A DNA stretch of 64,000 nt from Saprospiraceae bacterium. GTDB lineage: Bacteria; Bacteroidota; Bacteroidia; Chitinophagales; Saprospiraceae. The stretch's first letter is position 1, and each line of letters opens with the position of its first letter. Of the stretch, positions 37,958 through 47,014 are shown piece after piece. A program made the position numbers and the translations under genes. The stretch covers positions 310,001 through 374,000 of the forward strand of contig JADJNW010000003.1 of NCBI GenBank assembly GCA_016714085.1, read 5' to 3'. A model generated the notes under the pieces. That model was not told the origin of the DNA and did not search any database. It was given only the letters and a program-made list of their open reading frames with translations.

Positions 37958-38875
37958 ATGCAAAAATTAGCTCTTTTTTTCCTGTCTGTTCTTTTTCTTT
38001 CCTCTTGTCAAGAAGGAACAAAAAAAACACCTGAGTCAACAGCCGTTGCTTCAGATTCATCTGCGATTGCCGATGTTATTCATGGCTTTTATCAATGGTA
38101 TGACCTATACGTTCGTGATGAAACAAAAAGCATTGATTTTGTTAAAATTGTGAACAATCATTATGCATTAGACCAGCCATTATTAGAAAAATATTTAGCC
38201 AATATCAATGCAAGTGGGTTTGTAAGTTCTGAATTTTTAGCTAATGACATGGCTTTTTACAAAGCCTGTGAAAAACTTTGGCAAAACGAAGAAGCAGAAG
38301 GCCCGCCAAACGGGATGGATGCGAATAAATACTTTTGCGCCCAAGATTGGGATCTTAATTTTTGGACAAAATCGCCCGTTCGTATAAAATCAATGGGCGC
38401 TGATAAAGTTGCAGCAACTTTATACGGCACTATGGGCGGAAGCCCGTTAGAACATAATTTTGAACTGAAAAAGGAAACCGGGAAATGGTTGTTGTCAAAA
38501 ATCGAGTGCGATATGGGTATCGGTGATCCTGCTTCAGCAACTTCTTCACAAGCATTGGTTGAGAAATTAGCCGCATTTTATACAGGCACGCTACCTTGCT
38601 CGGATTGCGATGGAATCACTACCGTACTTACTTTGAATGCGGATGAAAAAAGAACTTTCACTTTGGAAGAAGAATACAAAGGCAAAAAGAACAATAAAGT
38701 GGAATCAAAAGGAACCTGGACAGTTGCCGGAGATATGGTAATATTGAATCTTGAAGCTGGCATCTCTAAGTATCAAATCACGGAAGATGGCTTGATTAGT
38801 TTGAACGCTGACGGAACAAAGAGAGATTCAAAATCGGCAGAAAGATATTTACTCAAAAAAGTAATGGGCGAATAA
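37958..38875 (+). CDS. Lipoprotein with C-terminal NlpE-like domain
   Basis: I start at the ATG at 37958, which opens into a lipoprotein signal (MQKLALFFLSVLFLSSC; lipobox Cys17). An upstream ATG at 37916 is less likely. Residues about 45-200 resemble DUF3828-type domains of unknown role (VIHGFYQWYDLYVRDETKSI; DWDLNFWTKSPVRIKSMGAD). Residues about 215-305 match the NlpE (copper-resistance/stress) beta-barrel, with the CxxC in TGTLPCSDCDGITTVLTLNA and a KGTWTVAGDMVILNL strand. NlpE of enterobacteria senses surface contact or envelope stress through Cpx; the role here is open. Likely a membrane-anchored periplasmic lipoprotein. Confidence 0.8.
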   Translation: MQKLALFFLSVLFLSSCQEGTKKTPESTAVASDSSAIADVIHGFYQWYDLYVRDETKSIDFVKIVNNHYALDQPLLEKYLANINASGFVSSEFLANDMAFYKACEKLWQNEEAEGPPNGMDANKYFCAQDWDLNFWTKSPVRIKSMGADKVAATLYGTMGGSPLEHNFELKKETGKWLLSKIECDMGIGDPASATSSQALVEKLAAFYTGTLPCSDCDGITTVLTLNADEKRTFTLEEEYKGKKNNKVESKGTWTVAGDMVILNLEAGISKYQITEDGLISLNADGTKRDSKSAERYLLKKVMGE

Positions 38876-38930
38876 AAAGGATTCTGCCAGTAAGTATAAA
38901 AGCAATATCAACAATGCACTCCTGAAAATG

Positions 38931-38967
38931 CCAACGCAGGGTGGCAAATTCGGGAGTACCCCGTTGG
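38931..38967 (+). repeat. attC-like inverted repeat D (short)
   Basis: CCAACG (38931-38936) pairs with CGTTGG (38962-38967), with AGGGT and ACCC inside, and an ACTCC/GGAGT pair around it. Short, GC-richer than the surroundings. Confidence 0.45.
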
Positions 38968-39001
38968 TGGTAATTTTAAAAGACAGACTAACAACAAGAA
39001 A

Positions 39002-39702
39002 ATGATAACAATTAACAACTATTTAGACAGTCACTATATACACCGAAGTAATTGGTTAAGAGCAGCTGTGCTTGGAGCAAATGACGGAATTATTTCGATA
39101 TCAAGTCTTGCAATCGGTGTTGCAACTGCAAGCACAACCAGAGACCCAATTCTATTAGCAACTATTGCAGGACTAGTAGCAGGAGCACTTTCTATGGCAG
39201 CGGGTGAATATGTTTCTGTGAGCTCTCAAACCGATATTGAAAAAGCCGATATTCAAAGAGAAAAAAAAGAACTTGAAAAAATGCCCGAAGCTGAATTGAA
39301 AATACTTGCACAGATTTATGAAAAAAGGGGACTGACAAAGGAAACAGCTATACAAGTTGCAAAAGAATTAACTCAATCAGATGCTTTGGGGACGCACATT
39401 CGTGATGAATTAGGAATTAACGAAATTAGTCAAGCAAATCCGATACAAGCGGCTTTTGCTTCGGGTTCAGCTTTTACAGTTGGCGGACTTTTACCACTTT
39501 TAGTTACGCTTTTTGTACCTGTTGCAACAATGGAGTATTTCCTTTACGGCTTTACAATTTTTTCTCTAATTATCTTAGGTGCAGTTTCTGCAAAAACCGG
39601 TGGTTCAAGTATAAGTAAAGCAATAATCCGAATTGTAATTTGGGGACAATTGCAATGGGTCTATCCGCTTTAGTAGGATACATTTTTGGTGTCAATGTAT
39701 GA
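39002..39702 (+). CDS. VIT1/CCC1-family transporter, C-terminal frameshift
   Basis: Membrane transporter family moving iron or manganese. The N-terminal HRSNWLRAAVLGANDGIISI and SSLAIGVATASTTRDPILLA, then GALSMAAGEYVSVSSQTDIE, are the family hallmarks (first membrane helix with conserved Asp; cytoplasmic helical loop rich in Glu that binds metal in VIT1). The written frame ends at 39673 with WGQLQWVYPL. One more G near 39648 restores VIWGTIAMGLSALVGYIFGV and a TGA at 39700-39702, which completes the last helix. About 233 residues. Substrate not resolvable. Confidence 0.88.
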
Positions 39703-39720
39703 TCTTAAAGATTAAAAAAT

Positions 39721-40196
39721 ATGAACGAAGCACATTTTTATTTAGTGGTAAATCATTTATCAATCATTTTCCCGATAGTGGGAGTTATCGTAATGATTAC
39801 AGGTTTGATATTTAAATCAGATGCAGTAAAACCAACGGCATTTCTGTTTTTTATTATTGGTTCTTTAACTTTTATTACTGCTATGACAAGCGGAGAAGGT
39901 GCAGAAGAAGTTGTTGAGAACATTAGTAGGACACCTGAAAATTACATTGAAAGACACGAAGAATCCGCAGAATTATTTTCAATTCTGACATAGATTTTGG
40001 GAGGATTTTCAATACTCGGTCTTTGGAGTAACTTTAAGCAAAAAACATTTTCTAACATAGCAAGTTTGCGTTCGTGGTAATCTTTTTTGGCAAAGAGACA
40101 GGAACAACAGGCGGTGAAATAAGACACACGGAAATAAGACCAGATTACCAAGTTCCAGCGACAAAAAGTCAGAATAAAACCGAAGATGATGACTAG
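39721..40196 (+). pseudogene. DUF2231-like membrane protein, in-frame stop and frameshift
   Basis: Four-helix membrane protein of unknown function. The frame opens MNEAHFYLVVNHLSIIFPIV (the NHxxIxF motif is typical of DUF2231) and continues to RHEESAELFSILT then TAG (39991-39993). The following codons restore an open frame (ILGGFSILGLWSNFKQKTFS) with a further shift near 40070, and end at 40194-40196 after a hydrophilic tail (RPDYQVPATKSQNKTEDDD). Restored length about 158 residues. It follows the VIT1-like gene by 18 bases, so they share a cassette. Confidence 0.55.
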
Positions 40197-40203
40197 AAAA
40201 ACT

Positions 40204-40336
40204 ACTGCCAACAGACGCTTGGCGCAATGGGGGTTGACGTGCAAAATTGAAGGTTCGTGCTTCTATTTGGCATTTGTGCAAAACTGAACTTTTGTGATTC
40301 TAATCCCACTTCGGCAAGCCGAGAACCGTTAGTGCA
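40204..40336 (+). repeat. attC-like inverted repeat E
   Basis: GCTTGGCGCAATGGGGGTT (40217-40235) is matched in reverse complement by the AATCCCACTTCGGCAAGC arm (40302-40319), with flanks TGCCAAC (40206-40212) and GTTAGTGC (40328-40335). Length about 130 bases, similar in layout to element B. Confidence 0.6.
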
Positions 40337-40394
40337 ATTAAACATCCAACACTTTTTGTCTAAAATGATTTCTTAACTTTAAAATCGATAAATT

Positions 40395-40631
40395 ATGGAA
40401 GGTCAATCTTGCATCAGTAACGATGGCAAAGAATACACACATGGTTCACTGAACGCTGCAAAAACTCACAGGTGCAGAAACGGAACTTGGGATAAGGTGG
40501 CTAGTATGGCTCCGGCTTTTGGAACAACAGAAACCGGTTTAACACAACCAGAGCCTTTCGTCGTTACCGTTAAAGAGGTCATTACCGTTATTGAAAAAGT
40601 AATACCGACGGGAAAGGATAAGAAAAAGTAG
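40395..40631 (+). CDS. Small hypothetical protein with two Cys
   Basis: A 78-residue cytoplasmic protein: CISNDGKEYTHGSLNAAKTH is followed by RCRNGTWDK, so two Cys flank a Gly/Lys turn. This recalls short one-domain Cys proteins (DUF1496-like), but the match is weak. The tail (VTVKEVITVIEKVIPTGKDK) is amphipathic. Located after attC-like element E, so a possible cassette gene. Confidence 0.55.
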   Translation: MEGQSCISNDGKEYTHGSLNAAKTHRCRNGTWDKVASMAPAFGTTETGLTQPEPFVVTVKEVITVIEKVIPTGKDKKK

Positions 40632-40961
40632 TGGATGATAGGTAGTGCCAAGTTTTGAGTGATATTGAATAAATGATTTTTGGACTACGATCCCCATAAT
40701 TTGGCACTACTGATTGTATCTCAGATAGCTCGACGAAACCACTTGATAACAGCATTAAATAAATAAAAAGTGAATCTCCGTCTCTGTCAAGTCTCCGAAG
40801 AGACTCGGCAATGAGCAGTGCTGATTGAATGAAAGGCGAAGTGCGGTAGTACAACAGTTGGGCTCATTCTTGTCTCAAGAGTATGGAGATATTTGTATGA
40901 TGTGCTTAAAGAACGTCTGGCTGTTACACATATACTCACCGTTAAACCCTTAAAATGTAAA
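40632..40961 (+). other. Intergenic region with a remnant of a CPBP gene
   Basis: About 330 bases. From about 40864 to 40935 the plus strand reads SRVWRYLYDVLKERLAV, nearly identical to SRVWRYLYDVPKERLAV inside the CPBP gene at 41490-41540. The rest shows no frame. This is probably the broken end of a duplicated copy. Confidence 0.6.
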
Positions 40962-41595
40962 ATGAATTTAAAAAAAGTTCCTTTTATTTACTTATTTACA
41001 CTTTCTCCTTATATAGGTGTCATCCTGGGGATGTATATTTTTAGGAATGCTTTTGTAGCTATGTTCATCTATCATTTGGGGATGCTGGCTGCTTTAATGA
41101 TTTATAAAAATAATATCGATTCCGTTCATTTATTTAAAATACATAAGCCGATCATTATCATTGCTTCATCCTTTCTTATGCTTACTATCGGGCGTAATTT
41201 TCTATGTTTTATGGGACTTTGTCAAAATACCTGACCAGCATTTTTCTGATCTATTGTCTCAATTCGGATTATCTGGGACTACGATCTGGGTATTTTTAAT
41301 TTACTTCTCAACGATTAACCCATTCTTAGAAGAATTATTTTGGCGAGGGCTATTAAAATCAAATACAACCTATTTTTCTGTCGCTGACATCCTGTTTGGA
41401 TGCTTTCATTTTCTTGTGTTAATTCAATTTATTCAAGTGGAATACGCAGTTTTAACAATCGGTGGGCTCATTATCATATCAAGAGTATGGAGATATTTAT
41501 ACGATGTACCTAAAGAACGATTGGCTGTTATTATTTCTCATGCGGTAGCTGATTGTAGCGTTATACTTTCAACCATATTTTTGATGAATGGATGA
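40962..41595 (+). pseudogene. CPBP-family (CAAX-type) intramembrane metalloprotease, frameshifted
   Basis: Starts MNLKKVPFIYLFTLSPYIGV at 40962. The frame is shifted near 41190; restoring it gives LSGVIFYVLWDFVKIPDQHF and then the conserved membrane motifs FLEELFWRGLL (EExxxR), FGCFHFLVL (FxxxH) and the final ISHAVADCSV (HxxxD). These are the ABI/CPBP signatures of glutamic-type intramembrane proteases and bacteriocin self-immunity proteins. About 210 residues with six or more membrane helices. Its substrate is unknown. Confidence 0.75.
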
Positions 41596-41712
41596 ATCAT
41601 TGTGGATTGAATTCCACTAATTATCCCTTAGCTAAACCTATGAGGTTTTTGAAACCTTATAGGTTTCGGAGTAAAGCATGTATGGAGTAAGTACAACCGC
41701 ATTTAAAACAAA

Positions 41713-41747
41713 AGGTGTAAACCACTACCCATGAGCGATTTACACCT
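41713..41747. terminator. Hairpin terminator
   Basis: AGGTGTAAA (41713-41721) pairs with TTTACACCT (41739-41747). It lies 117 bases after the CPBP stop and 19 bases past the tRNA 3' end on the other strand, so it may end both. Confidence 0.7.
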
Positions 41748-41803
41748 CTTTAATTTGTATTTTAGTGACCCCGTCAGATTCGAACCTGAGACCCATTGCT
41801 TAG

Positions 41804-42472
41804 CTTACCAGCTACGGTTTTCACCGCTTCGCCTATTATGCGAATTTGTGGTCTGGACTATCTCTTCACCATTTCAGGTGTGTCGCGTATAGTCTCTACG
41901 GAACCTTTCGGAAATCAGCAGCGAAATGAATTCCAGCCGATTGCTTATTCCGCGAAGCATTTACCCTGAGCGTGACTGCCTGATCAAATCGTGTGGGATC
42001 AAAATAATAACATTCATCCGTTTCCGGGCAATAAATCGCAAAAACATCAATGATGTTCTTTTCTATTGGCTTGGTAACGACACCTTTAGAATAAGCGTAA
42101 CTGCTCCTGAAAGGAATTTCTAATGTACCACGACGATTAAGTGATCGGTATTTGACTTGAACTGATTTGTAAACACCTTCTTTGTAAATCACAAGATCAA
42201 AAGGGGCGTGTTCGGTTTCAGGATTCAAGATCAAATAACCTTGCTCAAACAAATCAAGCTTAACCTTCAATACTCCTAAGTCTCCTTTATTTTTGGTGTG
42301 ATGCTTAAACATATCACCAAAATAGCAAAATTCAACTTAAAGTTTCCTCGGGATTGCCATATTTTGCCGAAGACAAAACGCAGGTTTCCCCGATATAGCG
42401 ACATTCACTCTACGGATTTTGTTTCTCCGCAGAGGCTCCTATTTTTTCCTGCCGTATTCGACAGAAAGCTTA
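41804..42472 (-). mobile_element. Group I intron in the tRNA anticodon loop
   Basis: About 669 bases between U34 and C35. Near its 3' end the minus strand holds GTAGAGACTATACG (an S-like element) and AGATAGTCC, typical of the P7/P3 core of group I introns; the last base before the 3' exon is G. Near the 5' end TTTCTGTCG-AATA-CGGCAGGAA is a perfect 9-bp hairpin (allowing G-U) that fits P2. I could not find a convincing P1. The intron encodes an endonuclease (41896-42312). Confidence 0.85.
41896..42312 (-). CDS. PD-(D/E)XK homing endonuclease encoded in the group I intron
   Basis: A 138-residue protein fully inside the intron. It starts MFKHHTKNKGDLGVLKVKLD and carries PFDLVIYKEGVYKSVQVKYR, with a PFD...QVKYR pattern that fits the P-D...Q/ExK core of the PDDEXK fold. 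This is the same kind of short protein as I-Ssp6803I, which sits in a group I intron of the cyanobacterial tRNA-fMet gene; that comparison is established knowledge of the family, not a search result. It should cut the intron-less tRNA gene to spread the intron. The C-terminal CPETDECYYFDPTRF is also typical of the group. Confidence 0.85.
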   Translation of the reverse strand: MFKHHTKNKGDLGVLKVKLDLFEQGYLILNPETEHAPFDLVIYKEGVYKSVQVKYRSLNRRGTLEIPFRSSYAYSKGVVTKPIEKNIIDVFAIYCPETDECYYFDPTRFDQAVTLRVNASRNKQSAGIHFAADFRKVP

Positions 42473-42639
42473 AAGGCAATTGCTCTATCCACTGAGCTAC
42501 GGGGCCTTACTTTTAAAGCGAGGCAAATTTAGTTGTTTTTTTTTAGCGTTACAAGTTAAAATGTACGAAAATCCATTTCCTTTTATCTGTCAACTTTTTT
42601 ATCTTTCCTTCTGTTCCAATTATTGTAAAAAAATAACCC

Positions 42640-43563
42640 ATGAACATCCGCTTACTCTACTGGTTATTACGTCGCAAGCGGTTTTACTTCTCGCTTGCTT
42701 TACTTGGTTTTCTGGCTTTTGCTTATAAATTCCTGGAATTTCGGCAAAGCAATGCGATCTTAAAAAAAGAACTCCGGGAAGGTAATCCTTTCAATTGGCA
42801 GGCCACGTTTCGTTACTATGCAGAATCCAAAAGGAAAATTCGCTATCTGGAAATCGGCAACGATACCAAGCCTCTGATTGTGTTTATTCATGGCGCTCCC
42901 AGCTCTATTTCTTTCTGGAATGACTTGCTCACGGATAGTACGTTGCTAAGTAAAGCCAAATTGATGGCGGTGGATCGCCCCGGCTATGGTTACTCTGGCT
43001 ACGGGCGTCCTGAAATTTCGGTGAAAGAGCAGGCTCGGTTGATCGCTCAAGTTTTATTACAAAAACGTAATGTATTTAATAAAATTATTTTACATGGTTC
43101 TTCCTACGGCGGCACAGTAGCGGCGCGCATTGCGATGGATTATCCTAATTTGGTAGATGGATTGTTATTGCAATCTGCTTCGGTAGAACCCGGCGCTGAA
43201 ACAACTTATGATATTTCTTATATCACTACGCATTGGGCATTGGAATGGCTTGTTCCTGGCGCTTTCAAGGTTGCCAATCATGAAAAACTTTCCCATCGGA
43301 AGCAATTGGAATTGATGCGCCCGTTTTGGAGTCGGGTTATTGCACCTACCATTATTCTACAAGGCGACGCGGATGAATTGATTTTTCCATCTAATGCAAA
43401 TTATGCTGAGAAACAATTGATTAACGCTTGTTCTGTCGAAAAACTGATTGCCAGAGGCAGCGGGCACGATTTGCTCTGGACGCGCCGCGAGCTTTTAATC
43501 GCCTCGCTCATGAAGCTTTTGGGCGATACCACTTATAACAACCTGAATCTTTTCAATCGCTGA
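42640..43563 (+). CDS. Membrane-anchored alpha/beta hydrolase
   Basis: A 307-residue protein. An N-terminal anchor (FYFSLALLGFLAFAYKFLEF) precedes an alpha/beta-hydrolase fold: oxyanion segment VFIHGAPSSISFWNDLL, nucleophile Ser in LHGSSYGGTVAAR (G-x-S-x-G), acidic residue in ILQGDADELIFP, and His in ARGSGHDLLWTRR. All three catalytic residues are in order and spacing is normal. Likely esterase, lipase-like or haloalkane-type activity; the substrate is unknown. The next gene, ung, starts 54 bases downstream and may be cotranscribed. Confidence 0.9.
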   Translation: MNIRLLYWLLRRKRFYFSLALLGFLAFAYKFLEFRQSNAILKKELREGNPFNWQATFRYYAESKRKIRYLEIGNDTKPLIVFIHGAPSSISFWNDLLTDSTLLSKAKLMAVDRPGYGYSGYGRPEISVKEQARLIAQVLLQKRNVFNKIILHGSSYGGTVAARIAMDYPNLVDGLLLQSASVEPGAETTYDISYITTHWALEWLVPGAFKVANHEKLSHRKQLELMRPFWSRVIAPTIILQGDADELIFPSNANYAEKQLINACSVEKLIARGSGHDLLWTRRELLIASLMKLLGDTTYNNLNLFNR

Positions 43564-43617
43564 TTTTTATTATTTTTACAACACGGTTTTAACCTATCAC
43601 CCTATAAACCCTAATAA

Positions 43618-44289
43618 ATGAGTGATGTAAAGATCGAAGCAAGTTGGAAAGAGGCATTAAAAGAAGAATTTGCGCAGCCCTATTTTCAAAGTCTGATTGC
43701 CTTTTTACGAACAGAAAAAGAGGCCGGAAAAACGATTTATCCTCCTGGTTCATTGATTTTCAATGCTTTCAATACGACACCTTTTGATCAGGTGAAAGTT
43801 GTTATTCTTGGGCAAGACCCTTATCACAATCCCGGCGAAGCGATGGGCTTATCTTTTTCTGTCCCCAAAGGCATCAAGATTCCGCCGTCTTTACAAAATA
43901 TTTACAAAGAATTACATGATGATATAACAATTTCTATTCCCAATCACGGCGATCTTACCAATTGGGCTACGCAAGGTGTTTTTTTACTCAATGCCATGCT
44001 CACGGTAGAACGCAATAAACCGCAATCGCATCAAAAAATTGGCTGGCAAAATTTCACCGATGCTGTTATCCACAAGCTTTCTGAGCAGCGCGAACATTTA
44101 GTTTTTATGTTGTGGGGTAATTTCGCACGTAAAAAAAATACATTAATTGATAGTTCGAAACATTTAATTTTGGAAGCGCCACATCCTTCTCCCCTGGCTG
44201 GCGGTGGCTTTTTTGGTTGTAAACATTTTTCAAAAGCAAATAATTATTTAAAAGATAATGGACAAACGCCTATTGATTGGAAATTATAA
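43618..44289 (+). CDS. ung: Uracil-DNA glycosylase (family 1)
   Basis: Removes uracil from DNA to start base-excision repair. A 223-residue protein with the water-activating motif VVILGQDPYHNPGEAMGLSF (catalytic Asp in GQDPYH), FLLNAMLTVERNKPQSH, the Asn-containing FMLWGNFARKK and the minor-groove loop EAPHPSPLAGGGFFGCKHFS, which matches the HPSPLS motif of family 1 with Ala in place of Ser. Intact, normal length. Confidence 0.97.
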   Translation: MSDVKIEASWKEALKEEFAQPYFQSLIAFLRTEKEAGKTIYPPGSLIFNAFNTTPFDQVKVVILGQDPYHNPGEAMGLSFSVPKGIKIPPSLQNIYKELHDDITISIPNHGDLTNWATQGVFLLNAMLTVERNKPQSHQKIGWQNFTDAVIHKLSEQREHLVFMLWGNFARKKNTLIDSSKHLILEAPHPSPLAGGGFFGCKHFSKANNYLKDNGQTPIDWKL

Positions 44290-44338
44290 TAATACCAAAT
44301 ATCACCATATCATATCACTAAATCACCACATCATAATA

Positions 44339-46936
44339 TCACAACTTAACCCTATACGCATACACGCTATCACCATTCGCTACGACCAGCACCTGCTGCC
44401 CATTCCGCAATAAATCTGCGATAAAAAAAGTAGAATTACCTCCCAAAGGAAATCCCGGAATTAATTGCCCTTCTTCATTAAATAAAAAAATCTGACGCTT
44501 TGATTTTGATACCGCCCCGACTAAAGCTTTTTCCATTTCTGGCGCATGGACTGCAAGCACTTCATCACAAACAGCATTCAATTTTAAGCGATAGCCTTCT
44601 TTAAATTTATTTTTATCATAAAAATGCACCGATAATAAACTGTCACTCAATGCAATATAATCTTTTCGTTCATCGCCTATTACATCCGCAAAAGCAAATT
44701 GATTTAATTTATCATTATTATATAATAACTCTAATTGAAATTGCGAGCCATCCATTCCTACCACTTGCGCCATACCTCTGCTATTGGCAATAACGATTCG
44801 ATTGCTTCGAGCGGAAAGCTCAAAATCAGGCGGCGAAGGAAAATTCGACTGAAAATTCTTGGGCGCAAAACGACGCTCTCCATCTCGCTGATACACATTT
44901 AACTGCCCTTGTTCATTAAGCGCTACTAAATAATCGCGTTCTTTATATTGAAAATGTAAAATTGGATGCCGCAACTCCCCTACCCCACGCAATGGATTCC
45001 AGCCAATTAAAGGTCGCCCGACTTTATCAAAGCCATAAACAGCGCCATTTGCGCAAGCAACAAAAAAATTATAATCCCGATTTTTATTAAAATCTACGAC
45101 GGCTACGCCATTGGTGGCAGGCGTTTGTAAAGAAATAGGGAAAGCGCCCTGCGATTCGCCGTCCATTCCAAGTAAATAAATATTTTTTGCAGTATTAAAT
45201 AATAATGAAATTGTATTTTCTTCATAATATGCAATAGAATGCACATTTGAAAGGATCGCCCCATCCAGCTTTTTTTTCCAGCGAATTTCTCCTTCCAAGC
45301 CCAATAAATAAAGGTTATAAGCGCTATCCTGCACCGCAATTGCATCTGGTTGCAACGGGTTAAATCCTATTGGAATAGGCGGTGTAATTGCATCATAATC
45401 TAATAAAGTTTTCCAGGCAGTGCTGGTTTCCGATTCTACGCTTGTGGTCAATCCTTGTTTCCAAAGTCCTTCCAGTCGCCAATTGCCGCCTTGCTCATTC
45501 CATACAAAAGCCAGTTGCCCGCCTTGTTCTGGCTGGTTGGCTTGTAATAAATCGTCGGCTCGCAGCATTTCATGCACTTTTGATGTCAAATGCATCATGT
45601 TGATATAAAGAAATTGTCGCGCAGGTTTTTCTTGTAATTTTTGATATAAAAACAGAAAATCGGCATTCTTTTCAAGGGTTTTGCCAACAATATACTGGTC
45701 AATCCAGACTTCCAGAGCAGCGCGCGAAGCTGAAAATATTACATAATTTTCGATAATTATAAAATAAGGATTCGTAATTTTAAATGATAATGGAATATCT
45801 TTAAATAATTCTTCTTCCATGATTTGATTCACAGTAAATGTCTGATAGTCATACGATTGCAATAAACCTGTCGATTCGCTTAATTCTGATAAAGATTGCT
45901 GAACGCGTTGCGCATCTGAAAATCGAAACACAAGGAACGGCGCAGTTGGCGTGCGTACCAGGGCTATTTCTTGCGTTATCCAGGGCAAAATATAGCGACC
46001 AAATCGGCTATTCCGCTTGACTGGCAAACGACGCACATTGCTGATGCTTATCCATTGCCATACGGCAGCATTATCGGGGATAATCGGCAACATCGCGTCA
46101 AATGAAGCAGGTTTTTGACTTCCAATCGCTGACCAAATATGATCTCCTTCTTGAGGCGAAAGCAATCCATGTAAATAAATCAAAGAATCCGTATGTTGAT
46201 AATCTACTCTAAACCAATTAGTTGCATTATTCCATTTACTTAATATTTCCTTGCCAGATGATTGTAACCAGTCTGCACATAAAATATTTAAATTTTCCGG
46301 ATTAATAAACACTGAAAATGAAGCATTTGTGGGTTTTTTATAATGTAAAGCTTTGAATTTATTATTTCGCAATAAACTTGCCCTTGGTTTTCCTAGGCGA
46401 ATCAAGGATTCTTCCACCAATAAAGGATATTCGGCAACGATCAGCAAATTGCGATATTTAGTTAGTGTTAACTCCTCGTTATTTTTTAAAATAAGTCTGT
46501 AAATATGTTTTCCATGAAAAATAAACGCTTGTACTCGTTGAGGATCAAGCATTTGAATAAGAGTATCTATCTTAATATTTACATGCCGAACATCGATTAT
46601 TGCACTCATCGACAAGCTACCCGTGCCGGGGTTTTGAGGCATGAGCAATAATTTATAAGCCTGCGGATGTAAAGTCGAAACAGCTGCAAGTGTTTGCTTT
46701 AATAATGACGTACTCTTCTGAAAATGAGGCACTTTGATCCAGTTTTGTAATAAACTATCCGTATTTGTATGTAAAAATTGATGCCCATCATCATAAGAAA
46801 AAACAATACCCGTATTGCTGGAAACCGCTTCCATAGGTTGAATCGGCAAGCCCGGCAAGCGAAAGAAATAATGCCAAGCCCATAAAAATAATATCAAGAT
46901 AACAAGACCCGGAAGAAATAATTTTTTCGACTTCAA
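44339..46936 (-). CDS. Large exported hypothetical protein with C-terminal beta-propeller
   Basis: An 865-residue protein. It begins with a single membrane anchor (LFLPGLVILILFLWAWHYFF). Residues about 30-480 are of the DUF3352-like kind (AAVSTLHPQAYKLLLMPQNP; IMEEELFKDIPLSFKITNPY), whose function is unknown. Residues about 500-865 carry six or more short repeats typical of PQQ-like or YWTD-type propellers (AIAVQDSAYNLYLLGLEGEI; GAVYGFDKVGRPLIGWNPLR; ARSNRIVIANSRGMAQVVGM; KALVGAVSKSKRQIFLFNEE). No catalytic motif is seen. Most likely inner-membrane-anchored and facing the periplasm. It is convergent with ung. Confidence 0.75.
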   Translation of the reverse strand: MKSKKLFLPGLVILILFLWAWHYFFRLPGLPIQPMEAVSSNTGIVFSYDDGHQFLHTNTDSLLQNWIKVPHFQKSTSLLKQTLAAVSTLHPQAYKLLLMPQNPGTGSLSMSAIIDVRHVNIKIDTLIQMLDPQRVQAFIFHGKHIYRLILKNNEELTLTKYRNLLIVAEYPLLVEESLIRLGKPRASLLRNNKFKALHYKKPTNASFSVFINPENLNILCADWLQSSGKEILSKWNNATNWFRVDYQHTDSLIYLHGLLSPQEGDHIWSAIGSQKPASFDAMLPIIPDNAAVWQWISISNVRRLPVKRNSRFGRYILPWITQEIALVRTPTAPFLVFRFSDAQRVQQSLSELSESTGLLQSYDYQTFTVNQIMEEELFKDIPLSFKITNPYFIIIENYVIFSASRAALEVWIDQYIVGKTLEKNADFLFLYQKLQEKPARQFLYINMMHLTSKVHEMLRADDLLQANQPEQGGQLAFVWNEQGGNWRLEGLWKQGLTTSVESETSTAWKTLLDYDAITPPIPIGFNPLQPDAIAVQDSAYNLYLLGLEGEIRWKKKLDGAILSNVHSIAYYEENTISLLFNTAKNIYLLGMDGESQGAFPISLQTPATNGVAVVDFNKNRDYNFFVACANGAVYGFDKVGRPLIGWNPLRGVGELRHPILHFQYKERDYLVALNEQGQLNVYQRDGERRFAPKNFQSNFPSPPDFELSARSNRIVIANSRGMAQVVGMDGSQFQLELLYNNDKLNQFAFADVIGDERKDYIALSDSLLSVHFYDKNKFKEGYRLKLNAVCDEVLAVHAPEMEKALVGAVSKSKRQIFLFNEEGQLIPGFPLGGNSTFFIADLLRNGQQVLVVANGDSVYAYRVKL

Positions 46937-47014
46937 ACTGTAAAATTTATGTTAATTTTGCGTCTTCACTTAACATTCGTCGTACAATATAACAATTATA
47001 CAAACTTATAATCG

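Larger units (their letters stand above)
41766..42506 (-). tRNA. tRNA-Arg(TCT), interrupted by a group I intron
   Basis: The 5' exon (42506-42473) folds as acceptor GGCCCCG, D arm GCTC-AGTGGATA-GAGC and half an anticodon stem ATTGC plus loop bases CTT. The 3' exon (41803-41766) gives CTAA-GCAAT, T arm and acceptor CGGGGTC with discriminator A. Joined, the anticodon loop is CTTCTAA, anticodon TCT (Arg). The acceptor pairs 7 of 7 with one G-U. The T arm lacks one base (a C after TTCGAAT) and so pairs only four; I read this as a homopolymer error. The CCA is not encoded. The exact splice points are inferred. Confidence 0.85.

Noticed and set aside
36696..40336. Insertion sequence or transposon ends
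   Set aside because: The inverted repeats are internal hairpins, no transposase is seen, and the spacing differs from IS ends.
41926..42495. Plus-strand short frames opposite the intron endonuclease
   Set aside because: No family features; the minus-strand intron ORF explains the region.
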